A stretch of DNA of 64,000 bases from Humulus lupulus (Eukaryota > Streptophyta > Magnoliopsida > Rosales > Cannabaceae): NCBI RefSeq assembly GCF_963169125.1, contig NC_084798.1, forward strand, positions 197,775,481-197,839,480. Direction: 5' to 3'. The notes beneath the pieces were generated by a model, which made no database searches, was not told the DNA's origin, and saw only the letters and a list, made by a program, of their open reading frames with translations. The stretch's first letter is position 1, and every line of letters starts with the position of its first letter. The position numbers and the translations under genes are program-made. Shown in pieces: positions 1 through 10,500 of this stretch.

Positions 1-342
1 TGACAAGTTTATTTTGATGTAAAAATTGATAAAATAGTTGATAATTTATAATCCTAAGATTGGGAAGTGCCTTCTTGCTTGTGTTTTAAAATTTAAGAAA
101 TAACCATGTATATATTTTTATGTTTTGAAAATTGATAGAATTTGTTCCCTAAGAGCATTCACAACAGAATTTTTATATTGCTTAGCGCCAAAAAATAGAT
201 CTTCGTTGCTTAGGATAGCGCTGGGCAAGAAAGGTGACTATTTTCTTTTATTTTTGTTTGATTTTAGTTTTTCTGATACGGGTTTCGATTGTTTTTCCTC
301 ACGATCATTACTATATTTATTTATGTTTAGAAATCTCTGCTA
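1..342. other. Unassigned AT-rich sequence left of the MULE-like element
   Basis: No gene is recognised here. The short open frame near 125-352 has no recognisable domain, and it reads into the terminal repeat of the neighbouring transposon, so I do not call it. The sequence continues on the far side of the transposon at about 1648, which shows the two flanks were once contiguous. Confidence 0.4.
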
Positions 343-351
343 TATTTGTTA

Positions 352-1638
352 GGGAAATTTGTGGCATAAATCCCTATGTATTTTGATTTGTTGCACTTAA
401 ATGCCTGTAAGATTTCTAGTGGCAAATCCCTACAGTTACTGATTTGGTGCAGTTAAAAGTCCTTTCCCTTACGATTGACTAGGATCTACATGGCAGCCAC
501 ATGGCTGCACTTGATTGGTTCAAATTATTTTAAATTTATTAAATATTTTAAAATAATTTAAAATTAACCAAAAAATTTAAAATTTAATTTAAAAAAAATC
601 TCATTTTTAATCAAATTAAAATAAAATAAATTTCAATTTAAAACTTATTAAACACTAATCTAGTTTACATTTAGAACTTACCTAAAAAAAGCAAGAACAC
701 GATCAAAATGAGAACCAAAACCAGAAAAAAAAAAAGAGACTAAAATTATGATCCAAAATCTTTAGAAAATTGCAAAGACCAAATACCCCAAACCCAAAAA
801 ACCCCACCATCCCGTCAACCCCTCCATTTTGCTTCTTGGCCGATCTAATCCTTTAAACAAATTTGGAGTTGAAGTTTTTCTTTTTGTTCTTATCCTGCTT
901 CCTGCCTCACGTTCTTCTTCTTCTTCCCGTCTAGTATTTTGTGAATCACCACACTTAAAATCACTTTGAGGTTTGGGGTGAGTAGATTTGGGATTTGAGT
1001 TGAACATATTTGGGGTTTGTAAAGCCTTTCATCTCTTCCTTTGTTTTTTTTTCTTTTGTTGGGGTCTGCGTGAAGAACAACAAAAAGTCTAGATTTTTTT
1101 TTTGCTCTTTTTTGGTTGTTGGCGATATTTGGGGTTGATGGAATTTTCTGGGTTTAGGTTCGTATTCTTGCCGAGGTTCATCAAAAAAATTTCTTCTTAG
1201 ATGTTAAATGTTAGAATAATAGAATAGTATACATTATTAATACAGTGCTTCATTTGGTTGTATGATTTTTTGAATTACCAAATAATAAGAAGAAAGACAA
1301 AGATGTTATGAGGAAAGAAGAAGATACCCAAGAAAAGAGTTTCAATCGTTTAATATTTTTAATTCAATCAGTTTAGCATTTTTAATTTAAGTTTTATTTT
1401 CTTTTACGTTTTTTAAATAGATTTTTTTAGTATTTAATTTATTTTTAATATATTTAACTATTTTACACCAATTCAAAATTGCCACATACTCATTAAAGTC
1501 AAACTTAACAGAGATTTAACATGAAGGACCTTTGACACACCAAATCAGTTAGTGTAGGGATTTTTGCCTCCAAAAATCTTACTTAAGCATTTAAGTTAAC
1601 AAATCAAACTACATAGGGATTTATGTGGCAAATTTCCC
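352..1638. mobile_element. Non-autonomous Mutator-like element with long terminal inverted repeats
   Basis: The first ~120 bp (from GGGAAATTTG at 352) are matched, inverted, by the last ~120 bp (ending CAAATTTCCC at 1638), with scattered mismatches. Flanking 9-mers are TATTTGTTA (343-351) and TAATTGTTA (1639-1647), which match at 8 of 9 positions. A 9-bp duplication with TIRs over 100 bp is the hallmark of Mutator-like elements. The interior is AT-rich with a small region around 760-1010 of higher complexity. I see no transposase, so the element would need a partner to move. Captured host DNA in the interior is possible but unproven. Confidence 0.75.
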
Positions 1639-1647
1639 TAATTGTTA

Positions 1648-2489
1648 CGAATGTTTATCTCTTCATCCCCTTTTACTTTATTTGGTCCTCTCTAGAATCT
1701 TTATCATTTTCTCAGTTCTCTGCCTGTCTATGGTTTATCGTTTCACCAAACTCACATCTCTATCATGTAGAAAGACGGACTGATATGCTCTTGCGTGATT
1801 ACAGAACTGCAGTATTTTTGAGGTGAATACTTGTACTCTTCTCTTCTATTAAATATTTCTTATTCTTTCATTTTGGTTTTGGATCTGATATTAGATATTT
1901 CTTATTCTTTCATTTTGGGTTTTACTGGTTCTTCCCCCTGTAAACTAATTAAACTCACCTGTTTTTTTCTTTTGATTTTTAAAAATATAATTTTTTACGT
2001 AGGGTTTTTGTATTTTAATGAGTTGGATCTGAAAATTGTTAGCTGCATGAAAAAAAAGAAATATGTATTGCACATGAAGACAACCTTAGTTTTAGAAATT
2101 TCCTTGTGATTTACATTTCCAGTCATAGTTTTGCCTCATGATCATTGATTTGTTGGTATATGGTCTGCTAAGTTAAAAGTCAGTATATTGTATTTTCTCT
2201 TTTACGATTTTTTTTTTTTGGGTTGAGATTGGTGTTTTTGGTCTTTTTTCTTTTTTGGTTAAGATTGATAAATGAGTTAGTTTTACTGATATTAAGGAAT
2301 GGCCCTTCTTGATTGTTGCTTCATTAACATTTAGTGGGAAAATTTTGATAGGGTAGTATTTAGAGTACAAATTAATTATATTCAGTGCTAAGCTTAAGCA
2401 ACTACCGTGGTGATTTGGTGCTCTATTGAAGTAACCATTTCGCGAGATTCAACTTTCTTCATTATTGGACTATTCTACTACACCATCCA
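1648..2489. other. Gene-less T-rich stretch
   Basis: T-rich sequence with a short internal repeat (tcttattctttcattttgg, twice near 1857-1918). Short open frames here look like chance. No promoter, RNA gene or transposon end is convincing. Confidence 0.35.
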
Positions 2490-2976
2490 AAATGGAAAGA
2501 ATCTGTGGCTGAGGGCGGTAGTGTCAAAACTAAAAAAATATCAATAACTCTAGATGGTCATATGCCAGAGTTTCTAGATGAAGATACTATATCACTATCC
2601 ATAGATGTGAATTTAGAGAGACCCATTGGGAGGAAGGCTGCAAAGAAGTGAAAGAGGCAAGAGAGTACCGATTTTGATCTTACTAATTTGATGATTAAAT
2701 TGAATGAGGAGAGAAAAAAAAACTAGTGTTGTGAAGGAAGAATATAGGAAAGAGTACATCCACATTAAAAGAGGGAGGCTTGAATTGGATAAACAGAGAG
2801 AAGAGAATGAAATTAGGAGGAAAGAGTTAGAAGTTATGAGAATAGATGTCTCAACTTTACCTCCAATGCAGCAAGAGTATTTCCATAGACTCCAGTTAAA
2901 AATACTTGATAAGCAAAGGTCTAGATCATGTTTGGCTGGTGTATGGGCTGATGTTTTTGGTGTTTTCCAAGGGTAA
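2490..2976 (+). pseudogene. Fragment of a Myb/NAM-like protein gene often linked to PIF/Harbinger transposons
   Basis: Conceptual translation from about 2560 gives an acidic stretch, then a conserved basic GRKAAK motif, then a highly charged Lys/Glu/Arg helix-rich region ending near 2976 (including MQQEYF). This order resembles the C-terminal half of plant trihelix/NAM-associated proteins, sometimes annotated as glutathione S-transferase T3-like, many of which are ORF1 proteins of Harbinger elements. There is an in-frame TGA at 2649-2651 and a reading-frame change at the A-run around 2714-2722, so the copy is broken. The N-terminal DNA-binding domain is absent. Family assignment is by recall of the motif order, so it is moderate only. 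Confidence 0.5.
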
Positions 2977-2989
2977 CAATGCAATCACT

Positions 2990-3247
2990 TTTGGCAATGC
3001 TCATTTGTTAGTCTTTTGTATAGAACACTGCACAATCCTGAAGCCACAAATTCAACCATAGCTTTTTTATGTGTGTAGAACTATGCACAACAGAAGCCCA
3101 ATGCAAGGTTACGTTTGATAGTATTTTGTATAGAACACAACACAGGTTGGCAATGCTCATTTGTTAGTTATTTGTATAGAACATTGCACAATCCTGAAAC
3201 CCAGTGCTGGGTTACTTTTGATAGTATTTTGTATAGAACACAACACA
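2990..3247. repeat. Interspersed direct repeats of ~150 bp period
   Basis: The phrase beginning aatgctcatttgttagt recurs at about 2996 and 3152, each followed by tgtatagaaca(c/t)tgcacaatcctga. A second phrase, gatagtattttgtatagaac, recurs at about 3117 and 3218. These are degenerate tandem copies next to the broken transposon-associated gene and are probably part of the same dead element. Confidence 0.5.
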
Positions 3248-3417
3248 TGGTTGATTGTTGAAAATGCTTCTCTTGTTTTTATTTATTTTTTAATTAATGC
3301 ATATTTTAGTTTGTTTTATAACTTTGGATTAATTTAGAATAGAATATAATTATATTTTTTTAATTGTAGAGTTTAGTTATATTTGTCATTACATATGATA
3401 AATATTAAAATATATAG

Positions 3418-3836
3418 AAGGGGCATTATATTTGCAACACAAAATTTGACTAGTACACTCCATTTTGTTAAAAATTAATATATATAATATTTTTTTTCAA
3501 CTTGTGCTTACATTTTTCTAATTTTTTTTTCTTTTTCATATTCTAAAAAATACATATACATAATATATATTTTTAAATATTTAAATAAAAAAAAGTAAAA
3601 CAAAAAATATGTAAAAACTTGTTAAAATAAGAGTTTTTTTTCCTAAAACATTATACAATCATTTTTTAAAAATATAATTAAAATAATATAAAATAAAATT
3701 ATTGAAATAAACTAAAAATGTAATTAAATAATGCCAAAAAAATATTGAGAAAAAGTGTTGGAAATGATTTTAAAAATTAATTTATTTAATTAATGAGGTA
3801 TCTTTATATATATTCTTGGGGTGCAAATGCCCTTAT
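3418..3836. repeat. Candidate MITE with short imperfect terminal inverted repeats
   Basis: A left end near 3418 (aaggggcatt then ttgcaacac) is mirrored by ggggtgcaaatgccctt near 3818-3834. The interior is very AT-rich. Boundaries and TSD are not clear, so this is a tentative call. Confidence 0.3.
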
Positions 3837-4340
3837 ATAGAAATATTATATTATTGAGAGAAAATATTTTAAATGAATAAGGTGGTAAGACCCTTGCAGA
3901 GTTCCCCAACAACATAGAGCTTGGGAAGCTCGAATATTAAAGTGAAAAGCCGGTGATGTAAAATAGAGAAGTGGATATATGGTAGATTGATGTAAAATAG
4001 AAAAAGTGGAATTTTGGTGATGGAAAATGAAGATAAAATAGCACATCTTCTGCTATGAGTGCTTTAAGAATGGGAAATAAGTGCTTTCGTCTTTAGTTTC
4101 AGTACAGTTAACTGTTGAAATTTTGTTATAATTGTGAGAATTTTTTAAAAATATGGCTTTTTAGCCATCAATGTGCAAAAATATGGGAATTAAACTTTCC
4201 TTAATTTGTATGGGAAAATTTAATTAACAAAAACTTAGTTCATGAGAAAACTAATCAGATATTGGAACTCAAAATTAAAGAAAAAAAATCAGAAAGGAGG
4301 GGTATTATGCTAATTAACATAGCAAAAATTCCTCATCTGA
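3837..4340. other. Gene-less AT-rich stretch
   Basis: No supported coding or RNA feature. The sequence around 4143-4200 (two aaaatatgg phrases) resembles sequence near 5480-5560 on the other side of the GC-rich block, so the two may be remnants of the ends of one element. The match is weak. Confidence 0.3.
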
Positions 4341-4800
4341 AACTTGAGTCTGTATCGTGTCTTCAGCCAAGCCACCTCTTCTCTTTCATTTTGCCCTAGC
4401 CGCCACCTCCCTTGTCCTCCACTCGCTTGCCTCACCATCATCTCCGGCCACCCACCCCCACCACCTGCGATTCACCTTAAACGCACACCTCCGTGAAACC
4501 CAACTAAGAACACCCAGTCGTGCCATCGACGAACACAACCCCAATCAGCACATCTCTGGGCGATTCCATTCGTGAGCCCTTGAATCCAAAACGACGGGGA
4601 TAGGTTGAGGCGAGGGATGTGCTGGTGGTGGTCGGAGGCGAGGGAGAAGGGTGGCGCCTGGGTTAAGTGGATTCGTGGTGCTCGGAGCTGTGCAAAACGA
4701 CGGGGATGGCTGGGTTTGCGATGGGGTTTTGTGCGCAGGGGATGGAGGGTTCTGGTGGTGGTCGGAGGCGAGGGAGGAGGTTGGTTCGTGGTCATATCTG
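4341..4800. other. GC-rich block with an internal 22-bp direct repeat
   Basis: A compositional island in otherwise AT-rich DNA. The phrase tggtggtggtcggaggcgag occurs at about 4623 and again at about 4753. Overlapping open frames exist on both strands, but none shows a recognisable domain, and their Pro/Ser/His/Arg richness is what GC-rich repeat DNA gives in any frame. It could be a captured gene fragment inside a non-autonomous transposon; I do not call a gene. Confidence 0.35.
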
Positions 4801-4822
4801 GTTTGTTTTTCTTCAGATATGT

Positions 4823-5210
4823 GGTAACTGGTTACCCTCACATTCTGTGTGTATATTTCTGGGGAGTTATTGGTTATCTTCACGCTCTGATGTGTGTATA
4901 TTTTTGGGTTCTTTATGGTAACTGATTATCAAGGTTACTAAATCATACGTATTCTTCCTTTTTTTTCTTCAAATTTGATGTTTCTTTTCATTTCTAATAT
5001 GAGTGACTCGTCACCCCTCTTATGGTAACTGGTTACCCCTCTTATGGTAGTAGGTTACTCTTCTCACTGTAATTGGTTACCCCTCTTGATACATGTTATT
5101 TAACCTCTAAGACTATTTTTTACATAACTGTGAAAAATCAAACAAGTAACTGTTTACTCCTCCAAACAAATGTTATTTAACAAATTAATTAAGTAACGGG
5201 TTCCTTACCC
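4823..5210. repeat. Cluster of GGTAACTGGTTACC palindromes and variants
   Basis: The 14-bp palindrome GGTAACTGGTTACC is exact at 4823-4836 and 5024-5037. Variants occur near 4915, 5046, 5069, 5143 and 5193, mostly followed by cctctta or similar. The copies are irregularly spaced, so this is a cluster of a dispersed motif rather than a simple tandem array. Confidence 0.55.
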
Positions 5211-6480
5211 AGACTTTGAAAAAAAAAAACATACAATCTAAAAAAAAGGACAAAAATGTTTATAATAAATAAAAAAATTTATAAACACAATCCATATTAA
5301 AAAAAAAAATTATTAAAAAGTTTACAATACAACCATGGAAAAAATTTAATATAAGAATAATTATATAAAATTAATATGAAAAAAATCAAATAAGCTAAAA
5401 AAAATAATCAAATTACAAACATTTCCTTCAAAATTAATAAAATTTGATTAAAAGTAAAACTATGGCATAAACAAACTTTTATACAAAAATATGGAAAATT
5501 AAACCCATAAAAGTGAATTTTTTTTAAAAAAACCATATTTTTATAAACTTTATTCAAAATACCATATAAAATGTAATTTCCTATATAATTATTAATTTTA
5601 CATATGGGTTTTAGAAAGAATAAAAGGAAAAAACTGTGTTTTTTGGGATATAATTCCACCAAAATCAAAGGCAAAGGGCCTGTTTGGGCATTGTCATTTG
5701 AGGAAAAAATTACGTGGACTACCCAATTTTAGTTAACCATTATAATTTTTATCCACATTTTTAAACTCTTCTGTTAATACTTAAAATCTTAATCAATGTC
5801 CCCATTGTACCCTCCCCATTACACACCTCAAAGACAATAAAATAACTTCTCCAATACTCATCTTTCACACCCAACCTACCTCTGAGCTGCTACCACTCCG
5901 GCTTCGCCACCACTTTCATCTTTCGCACGACGAGTCAACCGAACTAAGTGGACTCAATTCACAGTCATGGCTCATCATCTTGTTCACCACAACCCAGTCT
6001 AGCTCACATATCTTCTAGCCACCCTTTCGACGTCGCGGGCCACCACCAAATCTGTTGTTGGAGTTGAACTTCCTTTCAAATCCATGGCATATTGAAGAGG
6101 AGAAAGTTTATATTAAAGTCAGGTAAGTAAAATAGTTTTGAAAATTCGATTGCCATCCATTTGTTTGAGGAAAGTCCTCAACTAACTTATGATATTGTGT
6201 GTATTTGTAGATTGTGTTTGATAATTAATTTATCTTTTTCTATGGTGTTTTGATGATTTATGTTTAGTTTTTCTTGAATGTTTGAAATCATCAAGTATAT
6301 TATGGAATTGTACAAGCTTATGTATAGTTTACAAGAAACTGAAAGTTGAATGTTTGAAAAATGGAATAGTAAAACTCTTTTTCTTGAATGCATGGGATTG
6401 AGATGTTGGGTATAAAGTTTTTTCTTACCTAAATACATAATTCTTCTTAGTTCTAACAAAAAAGTGGCTGTCCTTGTTTT
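5211..6480. other. AT-rich transposon debris upstream of the CPL4-like gene
   Basis: Poly(A)-rich sequence to about 5680, then GGGCCTGTTTGG at 5678-5689, a string common at the ends of plant hAT and Harbinger elements. This is followed by a stretch (5700-5800) similar in style to 16296-16400. A more complex patch lies at 5870-6070 but contains stop codons in all frames I checked. No gene called. TATAAAG at about 6411 is a possible but unproven promoter element for the downstream gene. Confidence 0.3.
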
Positions 6481-6499
6481 TTAAACCAACTTTTTTTAT

Positions 6500-6575
6500 G
6501 ATTCTCAGAAAACCCACTCACTCAGGCTCAGCTCTCTCTGCCGCCTTTGCTCTCGACGTTCTTCATTGAACTCAG
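6500..6575 (+). other. Probable 5'-UTR exon of the CPL4-like gene
   Basis: A CT-rich, non-AT-rich tract ends with CTCAG then GTTTCT, a plausible splice donor after 6575. A further small untranslated exon may lie at 7123-7150, bounded by ttagttcag and caa|gtaagt. Intron acceptor ttaattcag lies immediately before the start codon at 7516. The transcription start is not determinable by eye. Confidence 0.4.
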
Positions 6576-7515
6576 GTTTCTCTCACTTATCTCTTTCTCC
6601 TTTCTGCCCTAAAAAACTATTCAAATATGAAAAATCGTGTACATTTGTAATCCTTGAGTTTCTTCGCTGTTCTGAGTATTGTTTGTTGTTACTGATTGAT
6701 ACTTGTTCAGTACAGATATATATTTGTTGTGTTTTTGTGGAAACTCTTGGGTTTTGGAACTATAAATCAAATCAAAGAGTTTTGTTATGTGCCCCTTCTT
6801 CGATTTATGTAGAGAGTGGCAGGAATTGTTATAGCAATTATGTTTTCCTGTATTTTGTTTTTGTTGTTCGTATATCTCTCTTTTTTTATTTGGTGTGTAA
6901 TGCGAAACCCTCATATGATTTAAGAATAAGCCCATATTTAGACAAAACGATAAAAGCTGCTCTGAAATCTTGGACAAAACCGTTTGACTGAGTTTTGGTT
7001 TTTGCTTCGTTTGAAGTTCTTTCCTTCCAATTTAAAGATCAAACTGACTTGTGCTTATGTTTTTTGTTTTTTTTTTGGTCAGTTTCTGGGCTAAAGTTCT
7101 TTGCTAGATTTGATTAGTTCAGGAGAAGAATACTTAAACTGTAATTACAAGTAAGTAATTTTTAATTTGGTTTTGCTATATTGTGTTTGCATGTTGTCTT
7201 TTAACCTTATTTGATAGTCTGGAAGGCGTTTGCTTTTCCTGTTTTTTTTTTGGTCTCTTTGTTTGGTGGGGTTCTTTTTGTGTTTTGGTTTCCATTTGGT
7301 GGGTATTCTCATCTAGCTTTTTTGGCAACCAGAAGCAGCTGATTAAAATTGCTTTCGTGTGTATGAATCAAATGATCAAATGGTGAAATAAACAAATGGG
7401 GAATATTTTAACGAGGAGATAGTTTTTATTTTTAAGACTTTGACAGATTATTGGCATGTCACTTCCGTGAATATCTCTTCAGTAGTAATGTCTTTTTTTT
7501 TAATTGTTAATTCAG

Positions 7516-10500
7516 ATGAGTCTTGCCACTGATTCGCCCGTCAACTCATCTAGTAGTGACGACTTTGCATCGTTTCTTGATACTACACTTGAGTCTAATT
7601 CTTCAGAGTCGTCACCAAAAGGAGAAGCTGAGGAGGAGGATAGAGAGGAGGGTGAGGAAGAGGAGGATGCTGATGTTGATGTTGAAAACGAGAGGTGTAG
7701 TTCAAGTTGTCATGTTTTTGTGTTTATGGTTTTCCAATTTCATTAAAGGTATCTAAAATTTTGAGCTGTGATGTTTGGTTGATTCGTACTCCAGAATACA
7801 TACCATCTACTGCATACACTGAGAGCCTGTGGAATTTAATAAGAGGAAAAATTGGTGGATTGAAGAGCCTTTAACACCTACTTTGCTTGTCTAATTTTGT
7901 GATTTTGAAATGAGGATTTAGTTGTGGGCTTGTGTACCTACAATTATGTACGATGCATATAAAAATAGTTTATGAAGTTGAGTAGATCACATTTTTTTTT
8001 TACTAAATTTTCAAGTCACATGTGGTACCTTCTCAATTTATTTTTTTCAAACTAAATTTTAGGGTCAAAAGGAGGAAAATGGAGGAAGTAGAAACCATTG
8101 AGGAAATTTGCAGGTCAACTTTGCAAGAATCTCAAGAACAAAAATTAGGTAATTTTTATTATTCTATGCCAGACTTTGATTCATTGCATGTGTCTCATCA
8201 TTTGCGATGGTTTCATCTTGCATCTTACTAGGGTGGGTAATAACTCTTTGTTGGTCTATGATTCTGCCAGGAGGGATAGGAACAAAAGGAATGACAAGTC
8301 AGTAGAGCCATTTGGCAGAGTTTGTTAGAAAGGGTTTTGTGGGGTTTGGAGGGTACACAATAGAACCTGTGTGCCTTAGAATAAATAGTGTGGGAATGGT
8401 ATTGTAAGGGTTATCCATTTGTCTGAAAACTTTTATCTGTATTTGGAGAGAACCAAGCTCTCGAATTCTTGGGTATTCAATAAAAAGGCTGGCTGTTTTG
8501 AGGGGGAGGGCAACCAGTGACAGTACTCATAGATAGTGGGGCAACCCATAATTTTATCTCGGAATTGGTGGAGGCTGCTCAAATTCCAATCATAGCTACT
8601 ACGACTTATGGGGTGTTGTTGGGGACTGGTGGTAGGGTGCAAACAGGGGGGATTTGTGCCAAGGTGGAGTTGGATTTGGGGTCCTTACGAGTGGTGAAAG
8701 ACTTCTTGCCATTGGAATTGGGAGGAGCCGATGCTATCCTTGGAATCCAGTGGTTAGGGACTTTGGGAAATATGCAAGTAAACTGGCGCACAATGGTGAT
8801 GAAATTTGAATTAGGAGGGTCATGGATTACATGACAACATGACAAGGTGATCTTGGTTTATGTAAATCTCAAATTTTTCTGAACGCTTTGATTCTCTCCG
8901 TGCAACAGGAAAGGCAAGGCTATTGGATTCAGCTCGGGGCCTTAGCAGTCAATCACGATCCAATTTAGCTAGATATGTCGACAGAGGTTATGGAACTGTT
9001 ACAAAGACATGATTCTGTTTTTCACATGCCAGTGGGATTACCTCCAAAATGATCCTAGGAACATAATATTCTGTTACAGGATGGGGCAGGCTCTATTTTT
9101 GTTTGACCCTACCGTTATGCACAAATACAAAAGGATGAGATCGAGAGGTTATTGACAGAGATGCTGCAAGCTGGAATAGTGCAGCCAAGCACAAGCCTTT
9201 TTTCGAGCCTAGTGCTTTTGGTAAAGAAAAAAGATGGCAGTTGTCGTTTTTGTGTGGACTATCGAGCACTGAACAGAGAAACGGAGGCTGATAAATTCCC
9301 AATTCCGGTTATTGACGAGCTCCTTGATGAACTGTACGGGGCACTAGTATTCTCTAAGTTGGACTTTAAGTCGGGGTACCACCAAATCTGAGTGGCAGCA
9401 AAGGATCTAGAAAAGATGGCTTTTCGAACACACAAAGGACACTGAATTTTTGGTGATGCCATTTGGCCTTACTAACGCTCTAGCCACTTTTCAAGCTCTG
9501 ATGAATGAAATATTTTGCGATTTTTTGAGAAAATTAGTACTGTTTTTTTTTATGACATCCTCATTTATAGTGCCTCTATGGAGCAACATTTATGGCATTT
9601 GGAGTTGGTCCTAACTCGCCTCAGCCAACATCAACTGTATGCAATTAAAAAGAAATGCCTATTTGCACAAAAAAAGCTTGAATACTTGGGACACATAGTT
9701 TCAGCGGAGGGGGTTTCAACTGACCCAATCAAGTTGGCAGCAATGTCTCAATGACCAATACCAAAGTCTATTAAGGAGTTGAGGGGGTTGCTCGGCCTAA
9801 CAAGTTATTACAGATATGGGCAATTGGCTAGACCTTTAATAGATCAATTGAAAAATGATGCATTTAGTTGGAGTGAGGACGCATAGGAAGCATTCGTGAA
9901 GCTTAAGTAGCCAATGTGTGAGGTTCCAGTCTTGGCTTTGCCCAATTTTCTGTCCCATTTGTAGTAGAGACAGATGTGTCAGGTAGGGGTGAACATTTGA
10001 CCTGAAAAACCTGCAAAACCCGCAAATCCGCAACCCAAAAACCCGTTTTTTTGGGAAAACTTGTCGGATTCGGGTTTGAAATTTGTTGAACTTGGGTTCG
10101 GGTTCAGACCCGAAACTCGAAAATTATGGTATTTTTGAAAAAAGTATAAAAAAATGGTATTTTTGCAAAATTGGGCTTTTTGGCTCAAAACCCAATAGGC
10201 CCAGCCCAACTTGAAATCCAACCCAAAACCCGAAACCTCACAATTTTTTTTTTTCAGATCGGTTTCGGTACCATTTTTCTCCACCCGAAACCCGTAAAAC
10301 CCAAACCCGATGCACTCGAAACCCGAAAATCTGACCCCTCTCTGTCAAAAATCATCCAACAGCTTCAAGAAGGCAACGCGTGTTCAGGCTATTCTTTCAC
10401 TCAAGGGTGCTTGAAATTCAAGGGCAGGCTCGTTCTCCCATCTTTTTCTCCTTTCATATCACTTTTGTTGCAAGAATATCACGGCAGTACCTTGAGGGGT

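Noticed and set aside
125..352. 75-codon open frame on the plus strand
   Set aside because: Runs into the terminal repeat of the MULE-like element, has no domain and no start context of note.
4357..4925. Overlapping open frames on both strands in the GC-rich block
   Set aside because: Composition alone keeps several frames open; no domain, splice signal or conserved motif was visible in any.
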